Source of the DNA: Blastocatellia bacterium
GTDB taxonomy: Bacteria; Acidobacteriota; Blastocatellia; Pyrinomonadales; Pyrinomonadaceae
DNA: 64,000 bases
Direction: 5' to 3'
Assembly (NCBI GenBank): GCA_013697915.1
Contig: JACCVY010000257.1
Coordinates: 17,577 to 81,576 of the forward strand
This document shows, piece by piece, positions 57,110 through 64,000 of the stretch; within the stretch, counting starts at the first letter, position 1; the number at the start of each line of letters is the position of its first letter. A program made the translations under genes and the position numbers. Below the pieces are notes generated by a model, which ran no database searches, had not been told where the DNA came from, and was given only the letters and a program-made list of their open reading frames with translations.

Positions 57110-57440
57110 CCTTTGAAAAAAGAGACGATTTGCTGCAAGGGAGATACAAACTCAGAATAGATTAAGGAACACGCAATTTCAAGGGAGATGACTCGCGGCT
57201 AGTGGGTCGGGCTGCGTTGTTATATTGACTTCTTATTGGAACTGCGGCGGGGGAACGCGGAGCGATCTCGGTAAAAGCGGCGAATTACAACCATCTTCTT
57301 GAAATTTCAAAACTGACCCGCTAACCCCTTGCGACTAGTGGTGCAGTTTGAATTAGCGCAGCGCTGTCGCCGGTTAAATTTTCTTTGGTTGTCGGCGGAA
57401 ACCGGTACGCGCTGGTATTGAATCGGAAAAAACTGAATAT

Positions 57441-58496
57441 CTATTTGCCGGCTGCCGCGTCACGTTGAGCTTCCCAGTTCCGCAGCGCCTGCACACCAAT
57501 CCCAAAGTCTTGTTCGTTGCTATAAAAGTTATGGGCTCCGTCATCTCTGGACGGTTCGCGAACGTAATACAAATAGTTTGTGGTGGCGGGATACAGTGCG
57601 GCTTCGAGCGAACTCTTTCCCGGCGCGGCTATTGGACCAGGCGGCAATCCCGCATGCAGCCGAGTGTTGTATGGTGAACGCCGCTCGACATCGCTTTTAT
57701 AAACCTTCCCGTCGTTGCGCCATTTTCCTTCCAGCTTCGAAGCATAGATGATGCTTGAATCAACCGCGAGCGCCATGTCTTTCCGCAAACGGTTATAGAT
57801 GACCGACGCAACCAGCGGCCGTTCATCGCTAAGCTTCGCTTCAGTTTCAATTAAGGAAGCAACAGTCACAACTTGTCGCGGCGTCATTGCCAGTTCGCGC
57901 GCAAGTTGCGACCATTCCGGTTTCCACTCGCGTCGAAAACGTTTCACCATCATCTTGATTACATCGGCTGCCTTTGTGTCAGGCGGAAAATCGTAAGTGT
58001 CGGGAAAGATGTAGCCTTCAAGGTTCGTCGCGGTCGGATCCAAATCCTTGATCAAATCGACGTTGTCCATCAGGCGCAACCCCTCGTCCGCATCCGCTAG
58101 CCCCAATTCCGGAATTTTGAGCATCGCATTTGCAATATCCCAACGCGTCCAGCCTTCTATCACCGTCAAGCGCAACATACGTTGTTGGCCTTCACGTAAC
58201 CGGGCTAAGACGCCCACTGGTGAAATTGGAGAAGGGAAGTCGTATTCGCCCGCCTTCAACTCAGTGGCTTGTGCCGTTAGTTTCAAATACAGCGCCAGTG
58301 GCCACTTGTGTTTGATTATTCCCTCACTTGCTAACCTGTTTACTACTGCCGTGGGCGACGAGCCTCTGGGAATTTCTACGTACTGGCCGTGCTTGGCGTG
58401 ACGGGTGGGAGTGTGCAAATCGCGATAAGCCCAGGCCGTCGCGCCGCCGGCAATCACCAATAGAGCCAGGAAGACAATTAGCAGTATTCGTTTCAT
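57441..58496 (-). CDS. mltG: Endolytic transglycosylase MltG
   Basis: VASLIETEAKLSDERPLVASVIYNRLRKDMALAVDSSIIYA; SPYNTRLHAGLPPGPIAAPGKSSLEAALYP. Confidence 0.95.
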   Translation of the reverse strand: MKRILLIVFLALLVIAGGATAWAYRDLHTPTRHAKHGQYVEIPRGSSPTAVVNRLASEGIIKHKWPLALYLKLTAQATELKAGEYDFPSPISPVGVLARLREGQQRMLRLTVIEGWTRWDIANAMLKIPELGLADADEGLRLMDNVDLIKDLDPTATNLEGYIFPDTYDFPPDTKAADVIKMMVKRFRREWKPEWSQLARELAMTPRQVVTVASLIETEAKLSDERPLVASVIYNRLRKDMALAVDSSIIYASKLEGKWRNDGKVYKSDVERRSPYNTRLHAGLPPGPIAAPGKSSLEAALYPATTNYLYYVREPSRDDGAHNFYSNEQDFGIGVQALRNWEAQRDAAAGK

Positions 58497-58523
58497 TAGG
58501 AAGTTAGTGTAAATGAAGTGGGC

Positions 58524-59003
58524 CTACTCTGATAAATGGGGAGACACAAGCATTCTTTGCTGATCCGAACCCAGAAAGTCGCGCAGAATCAACGCAGCCG
58601 CTTCGCTATCGACGCGCTTTCCGATTTCTTCAGGCCGAACACCCGCGGCGCGAAGGTTTGCCTCGGCCTCTGCTGAAGAAAGCCGCTCATCCTGCAAATA
58701 AACAGGCAGCCTCAACGAACGCGCAAACTTCAGAGCCGTTTGACGTGTCGCCAGTGCGGAATCTCCCAAAGAACCATTTAGTTTCAGCGGTAAACCAATG
58801 ACCAGGGTTTGAGCGTCTAAGCGGAGTGCCAATTTCTCGACGTCGCGAAGCAGTTGCTTCCAATTCGTCCGCTGAATGGCGTCGAGCCGATTAATCGAAA
58901 TTGACAATGAGTCCGAGACGGCGACGCCGACCCGCTTGCTCCCGAGGTCGAGAGCGAGAACGGGAGCGCGAATCGAATCTGTACCGTATTTGCTGTTGAT
59001 CAT
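58524..59003 (-). CDS. ruvX: Holliday junction resolvase RuvX/YqgF
   Basis: LALDLGSKRVGVAVSD, LVIGLPLKLNGS, QDERLSSAEAEANLR. Confidence 0.94.
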   Translation of the reverse strand: MINSKYGTDSIRAPVLALDLGSKRVGVAVSDSLSISINRLDAIQRTNWKQLLRDVEKLALRLDAQTLVIGLPLKLNGSLGDSALATRQTALKFARSLRLPVYLQDERLSSAEAEANLRAAGVRPEEIGKRVDSEAAALILRDFLGSDQQRMLVSPHLSE

Positions 59004-59171
59004 GTTCGTGGGCTTAACACTTTAAGTCGTTAGTTTGCTCGAATTACACCGGCACAAATGGCAAAACCCGGTTGCGCGCGTTCGCCACGGGCCTGTATCA
59101 TACCAACTCACCAGGGCGCGGCCGCCAGGCGCACCCGCAGCGCAGAATTGTTTTTAGACACGAGGTACCTG

Positions 59172-60476
59172 ATGTCATTCCGCACTAAGTTTTCTCTAAT
59201 CATCTTGTCATCCATGCTGGCTATTTATACCGTCGTTGGCGGTTGGATTTCCACCCGCGCGCAACAGCCGGCCAACGATCCGAATGCACAGCTTCGCATT
59301 TTCGAAAGCGTTCTTCAGCATATTCAGAACGATTATGTTGATGAGCCAAACATGGAAAAGGTTCGCGCGGGCGCATTGCGTGGCTTGGCCTACGGCCTGG
59401 ATCCTTATTCGACTTATCTGACTCCCGATCAAGTCCGCCAGTTTAACGAAAACGCGAAAAGCAATACGGTAGGAATCGGCGCCGAGCTTTCTCAGGTCGC
59501 CTCATATCTCTACGTGATCGCGCCAATGAAGGGTTCGCCGGCTGATCAGGTCGGTGTTCGCGCGGGCGACATTATCGAGTACATCGACGGCAAAGCCACT
59601 CGCGACATCTCCCTTTACGACGCGAAGCAACTTCTGAACGGGCCGGCAGGTTCGGAAGTGAAACTAAGAATTCTGCGTGCCAACACACGCCCACTTACGG
59701 TGACAGTCAAGCGCAGTTCGTTCCGCGCACCCGCCGCCGAAGCGCACATGGAAGCCGGTCGCATCGGTGTTCTGCGCCTCAACAGTTTTGCTGACGGTGA
59801 AGCAGCCGATGCGCGCGCGCGTTTGCAGGAATTGATGAAGCAGGGCGCACAGAAAGTTGTTGTCGATTTGCGTGGCACGGCAGGTGGTTCGCTCGATGAA
59901 GCTGTTTCGGTCGCCAATCTTTTCATCAAGGATGGAACACTGGCGCAAACTTCGGGCCGGGAAGGCAGAGCATTGAAAACTTTTAGCGCCGACACAAAGC
60001 TTGCGATTTTCTCAGGCCCGGTTGTCGCGTTGATTGATGCGGGCACCGCGGGTGCGGCTGAAGTCGTCGCCTCGGCATTTGTCGATCGCAATCGCGGGCA
60101 GGTCGTGGGCGAAAAGAGTTTCGGCGCCGGCGCCGAGCAGCAGCTTTTCACCTTACGCGGCGGAGATGGACTGCTCTTGACGACGGTGAAGTGGGCGTCG
60201 GCTAACGGCAAACCTTTTCTTGGCGAAGATCGCGGTCATTCGGGCGTTGCCCCTTCAGTAGAAGTGAAGCGTCCCGAACTCGCCGACGCAGTTGACCCTG
60301 ATGATTTGACTGGTAATGAAGATGATCAAGTGGCGAAGCCGGATCAACCGAATGATAAACGCGAAGTCGCGCCCGAACCGCCGTCGGCGAAACCCGCTGT
60401 CGAAGACGTACAAATGAAGAAGGCGCTCGAACTGCTCAGGGAAAACAAACCGGTGCAATTGCAAAAGGCGGCCTGA
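59172..60476 (+). CDS. S41/CtpA-like PDZ protein, probably catalytically inactive
   Basis: GLDPYSTYLTPDQVRQF, PDZ, then GTAGAAEVVASAFVDRNRGQVVGEKSFGAG lacking Ser and Lys at the canonical positions. Confidence 0.88.
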   Translation: MSFRTKFSLIILSSMLAIYTVVGGWISTRAQQPANDPNAQLRIFESVLQHIQNDYVDEPNMEKVRAGALRGLAYGLDPYSTYLTPDQVRQFNENAKSNTVGIGAELSQVASYLYVIAPMKGSPADQVGVRAGDIIEYIDGKATRDISLYDAKQLLNGPAGSEVKLRILRANTRPLTVTVKRSSFRAPAAEAHMEAGRIGVLRLNSFADGEAADARARLQELMKQGAQKVVVDLRGTAGGSLDEAVSVANLFIKDGTLAQTSGREGRALKTFSADTKLAIFSGPVVALIDAGTAGAAEVVASAFVDRNRGQVVGEKSFGAGAEQQLFTLRGGDGLLLTTVKWASANGKPFLGEDRGHSGVAPSVEVKRPELADAVDPDDLTGNEDDQVAKPDQPNDKREVAPEPPSAKPAVEDVQMKKALELLRENKPVQLQKAA

Positions 60477-60501
60477 TCGGTGACGTTAATTTTGTTAACT
60501 C

Positions 60502-60531
60502 AAAGGTCAGGGAGAACACTCCCTGGCCTTT
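60502..60531 (+). terminator. Rho-independent-like terminator after the S41 gene
   Basis: AAAGGTCAGGGAG-AACA-CTCCCTGGCCTTT followed by pyrimidine-rich CTTCTT. Confidence 0.7.
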
Positions 60532-60756
60532 CTTCTTGCTCATGACGGGAACAACCCGCACTAGACCGCGTTGGATATCGCATCTTGTCTAACTCCATAT
60601 CGGGTATTCCAACTCCCGCCCGACATTAATCAGGTCTGTTAGGCCGGCCGAACTGTTGAGTTTCGGTTGTGAATCGGTAATAAAACGGCCTGTTTGCCTC
60701 TTATGGCGCGGGTTTCTGCCTTTAATAGGTATTCCAGATGCGATGTTGGATTTAAA

Positions 60757-60773
60757 AGGTATAGCACTTGCTG
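60757..60773 (+). promoter_or_regulatory. Possible sigma-54-type promoter (GG-N10-GC)
   Basis: aGGTATAGCACTTGCTg: -24 GG and -12 TTGCT with correct spacing, about 50 nt upstream of ATG 60825. Confidence 0.35.
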
Positions 60774-60824
60774 AACAACTAGTCGTTAGATGCTGCCTAC
60801 ATATTTGCGAAGGAGAACGAAACA

Positions 60825-61424
60825 ATGATTATGACTAATAAGTTGCTGCCGGTAGCCTTGGTCGCCGCCCTGATTGGCGGTTCAGTGGGCGCTTTTGTAA
60901 TGCACTCCAGAAACCAATCGACTACCGCCGACACAACCACAACGCCTGCCTATTCCACGGGCGCGGATACGCAGTTCGCTCGTTACCAGCCGAATCAGCC
61001 GAACGCTTCGGTAAACGATGCGTCGGTGCCAGCGCAGTTTGATACTACGCAGGAACAGACGGCTTACAAGTCTGGTTTCGCTGATGGATTCCGATCCTGC
61101 GAAGCTGGGGTTTCAGGAAATCAAGTAGCTTCCAATGGCGCTTATTACAGCCAGCCACGCGTTGTCTATCGCAACAGTGGACGCTCTTATGCGCGTAGTT
61201 CTACCAGCTCGCGTCGGGTCTATTATGACTATCAACGACCGCGCAGCCGTAGCTTCTGGCAGAAACACCGCGACAAGCTGACGGTCGCCATGGGTACTGG
61301 CGGCGGCGCCCTCCTGGGCGGAATTATTGGTGGTAAAAAGGGTGCCGGCATTGGCGCGCTTGCAGGCGCCGGCGGTTCTGCTCTTTACACCTACAAGATT
61401 CGCAATCGCAATCGACGCTACTAA
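60825..61424 (+). CDS. Membrane-anchored protein with C-terminal glycine-zipper segment
   Basis: N-term TM; GTGGGALLGGIIGGKKGAGIGALAGAGG; RBS gaaggag. Confidence 0.75.
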   Translation: MIMTNKLLPVALVAALIGGSVGAFVMHSRNQSTTADTTTTPAYSTGADTQFARYQPNQPNASVNDASVPAQFDTTQEQTAYKSGFADGFRSCEAGVSGNQVASNGAYYSQPRVVYRNSGRSYARSSTSSRRVYYDYQRPRSRSFWQKHRDKLTVAMGTGGGALLGGIIGGKKGAGIGALAGAGGSALYTYKIRNRNRRY

Positions 61425-61433
61425 CTAAGGCGT

Positions 61434-62387
61434 ATGCCGAACATGAGAGTATTGCTCTCGATCGCATTGAGCGTTCTGGCAGCAGTTGCATGGGCAGTCC
61501 CTGTTACAGGGGCTGCCCGTTTCTTTGCCGGCGCGCGCGCCAGACAAGCCAGACAATTTCGCCGCACCTCGACCGTTCCTCAACCAGCGCGCTTTCGGGT
61601 GGACGCTGACCGCGGCCTTTTGGTAAGCAGCTGGGTTAACGGACGTGGTCCTTATGTTTTTGTTCTTGATACCGGCGCCGGCTTGAACGTGGTCAGCGAA
61701 CGGTTGGTCAGCGCCGCGGGTTTAAGGATTACGCAAACGCGCCAGACCGTTGTCGGTGGGCTCAGTGGCGTGACCACAGCTTCAAATCGCGAAGCCGCCA
61801 TCGACACGCTGGCGCTTGGTTATCAAAACAATCGGCTGCCGCCGGGACAAAGCGCCTTGATCGTTAGTTATCTGCCTGAAGGTATAGACGGAATTCTCGA
61901 TCCAACCGAGGCCTTTGCTCCATACGGTTACTCGATCGATATGCCCAGGGGAGAGATTGCAGCATTCGATGACGTAGCGGAATCAAGCCATCGTTCATCA
62001 ACGGACGGCGCCACTGTCGAATGGCTGCGTCGCGGTGACAGCGATAGGCCTTTCGTTAAACTGGGCGACGGCCGGCTCGCTTTAATCGATACCGGTTCCC
62101 GCTTTGGATTAGCTGTAAGCGATCGTCAGGCAATAGTAGTTAGCAGAAATAGAACGCCGCACACGATCCCCAGCCTCGATTTGGGGGGCGGCATTGTTAA
62201 CGCGCGGCGAGTAGCGCCGACGACCATCAGCATTGGTGAGCTGGTGCTGCGCGGTATTCCCACTGATATAGTTTCTGGCGCAGCGGCCGACGTTCCGTTA
62301 ATTTTGGGCCGCGACGCTTTGTATCCATTTAAGATGAGTTTCGATCCGCGGCGGCGACTAATTGATTTTTCCACCAGCGAACGATGA
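61434..62387 (+). CDS. Retropepsin/pepsin-like aspartyl protease family protein
   Basis: Two D-T-G motifs: FVLDTGAGLNVVS and ALIDTGSRFGLAVS; signal peptide. Confidence 0.8.
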   Translation: MPNMRVLLSIALSVLAAVAWAVPVTGAARFFAGARARQARQFRRTSTVPQPARFRVDADRGLLVSSWVNGRGPYVFVLDTGAGLNVVSERLVSAAGLRITQTRQTVVGGLSGVTTASNREAAIDTLALGYQNNRLPPGQSALIVSYLPEGIDGILDPTEAFAPYGYSIDMPRGEIAAFDDVAESSHRSSTDGATVEWLRRGDSDRPFVKLGDGRLALIDTGSRFGLAVSDRQAIVVSRNRTPHTIPSLDLGGGIVNARRVAPTTISIGELVLRGIPTDIVSGAAADVPLILGRDALYPFKMSFDPRRRLIDFSTSER

Positions 62388-62420
62388 ATTCAACTTACAG
62401 GTTCAACAGGGTGGTTCGTT

Positions 62421-62603
62421 TTCGCTCCAGGGGAGCGAGATGTCTATAACTACGAGCGCGCACCCAAAAAATCCTCGCTCCTCTAGGAGCGAAACCCGGC
62501 AGCGGAACTTCGCCAAGGCAGGGAAAAGGGATTGCGCTCCAACCGAACTTCGGTGTAAAGAAGGCCCGTCAGGCTATAAACAGCTCGCTCCTCTGGGGCG
62601 AAG
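62421..62603. repeat. Long palindrome with internal hairpins, upstream of the VWA gene
   Basis: TTCGCTCCAGGGGAGCGAGATGTCTATAAC versus inverted TTCGCCCCAGAGGAGCGAGCTGTTTATAGC. Confidence 0.85.
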
Positions 62604-62693
62604 CAATAAAGGAAGTTCTGTTGCAGTTTCCAACTTGAATCAGCGAACGATGAAGCCGGCAATGCGCTTCGTCATATTTCGACAATTTATTAA

Positions 62694-63773
62694 ATGACAA
62701 TAGAAATCCACTTCCTAACCGCCGCGCTCGCGCTTGTTATTACCCTTAGTGGTCTACCTACCAGCGCGAGCAACGCCAAGGCACAACAACAGCGCGCTCC
62801 GGTCGTAACCAAAACTCCGGCGCCACAAAAGCCTGCGAGCGGTGACTCCGAGCCGGAAGCGGAAGTGGTGCGCGTGGAGACAGATCTCGTTAACACCCTG
62901 TTCACCGCAGTAGATAAAGATCGCCACTTCGTCACCTCGCTGCGGGCGGAAGACGTGCGCATTTTTGAGAACGACGTACCGCAAACCGTAAGCATGTTCC
63001 AACGCGAGACTGATCGGCCACTGTCGCTGGCAATTCTTATTGACACCAGCGAATCGCAAAAAGGAGTAATGGCCGAAGAAAAGCGCGCCGCCCGAGCATT
63101 TGTTGATTCAGTGATACGGTCCGGTATCGATCGTGCGGCAGTGCTTTCATTCACGGGCGTTCCCAGATTAGAGCAGGCGCTCACCAGCGATCCCGTTTGT
63201 TTGCGACAGGGAATTGAGCAGGTGCGCGTGCAAATGTCTCCGGAAAATGAGCGGCTGCTCGCTGCCGGCGAAGATCCGCTGCCAATTGAACAGGACCCGA
63301 GCGGTTACACCAGCATCTGGGATGCGATGTGGATCACAATTCAGGAGCACTTAAGCAAAACTCCCGACAACACGCGCCGTGCAATCATTCTCTTGTCCGA
63401 CGGCGACGACACTGCGAGTCGAAAAGGTAAGCAGGAAGTCATTGACCTAGCAGTGAAGTCAGACGTCGTAATCTATTCGATTGGAATTCGCGATGCGGAT
63501 TTTCCCGAGGGGAAACTCGATGCCGGCGCCCTACGGAAAGTGTCGGATAAAACCGGAGGGCGCGCCTTCATTCCTGCCGGGCCCGGCGACCTGACGCAAG
63601 CCTTTTCGCAAATCGATCAGGAGCTTCGTTCGCAGTACTTAATTGCTTACTCACCAACGAACAAGAATCGCGACGGGTCCTACCGGCGACTTCGCATCGA
63701 GATCACTAACCCCGAGCTGCGCAAACAAAAACTGCAATTGCTCTACCGCCAGGGTTATTACGCAAAGAAATAG
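62694..63773 (+). CDS. VWA-domain protein of the acidobacterial TIGR03436 type
   Basis: AILIDTSESQKGVMAEEKRAARAFVDSV, SQYLIAYSPTNKNRDGSYRRLRIEI. Confidence 0.9.
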   Translation: MTIEIHFLTAALALVITLSGLPTSASNAKAQQQRAPVVTKTPAPQKPASGDSEPEAEVVRVETDLVNTLFTAVDKDRHFVTSLRAEDVRIFENDVPQTVSMFQRETDRPLSLAILIDTSESQKGVMAEEKRAARAFVDSVIRSGIDRAAVLSFTGVPRLEQALTSDPVCLRQGIEQVRVQMSPENERLLAAGEDPLPIEQDPSGYTSIWDAMWITIQEHLSKTPDNTRRAIILLSDGDDTASRKGKQEVIDLAVKSDVVIYSIGIRDADFPEGKLDAGALRKVSDKTGGRAFIPAGPGDLTQAFSQIDQELRSQYLIAYSPTNKNRDGSYRRLRIEITNPELRKQKLQLLYRQGYYAKK

Positions 63774-63835
63774 GATAGGCATTACTGCTTGTCCCTTAAA
63801 TCGTCGCCAGAAGAATAGACATTCCTGTCTGCCCC
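63773..63835. repeat. Direct repeat pair
   Basis: GGATAGGCATTACTGCTTGTCCC and GAATAGACATTCCTGTCTGCCCC. Confidence 0.65.
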
Positions 63836-64000
63836 TCATCGCTCGACTGAAGTGATTGACACGTACGATAGTCCTCAGCTGACCAACAGTTTTTCGCGCG
63901 CATAAGTTGTAAGGGCGATTGCTAACGAGGCGTAAGCGGCGCCCGTATAATACCCCCGAATCCGTAGTTGTGCCGCAGATCCGCGGTATAATACTTAGTT

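Noticed and set aside
63940-63995. Two TATAAT-containing -10 boxes (cccgTATAATac, gcggTATAATac)
   Set aside because: No -35 at suitable spacing and no gene start visible before the window ends.

Overview
The window is a chromosomal stretch that reads as Acidobacteria, probably Blastocatellia/Pyrinomonadaceae-like (inference from TIGR03436-type VWA proteins, gene content and repeat style; no 16S is present). It encodes about 55 CDSs and no rRNA, tRNA or CRISPR that I could support. Main blocks: fabF 3' end and etfBA; SCO1/CusF-like protein; folD-coaE; a complete dipeptide/oligopeptide ABC cluster with two tandem substrate-binding proteins; a signalling operon (PocR-GAF-GGDEF, degenerate NTPase fused to an RsbW-like kinase domain, STAS, HD-GYP); a REP-flanked Y1 (IS200-like/RAYT) transposase; a FHA-PBP-FtsW/RodA-PP2C-STPK-FHA cluster resembling the mycobacterial pknB locus; tRNA synthetases argS, metG and asnS; larC, folE and M28 peptidase; a MurU/AmgK-like pair; arginase; mltG and ruvX; an S41/CtpA-like protein that appears to have lost both catalytic residues; a retropepsin-like protein; and VWA proteins. 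The most unusual signal is in the non-coding DNA. Almost every larger intergenic gap holds a long imperfect palindrome, in several distinguishable families. One family has arms built of degenerate tandem 7-mers. It occurs at eight intergenic sites and seems to have invaded two coding genes in frame (metG and the HD-GYP gene). A RelE-like toxin gene next to an intact antitoxin is frameshifted.
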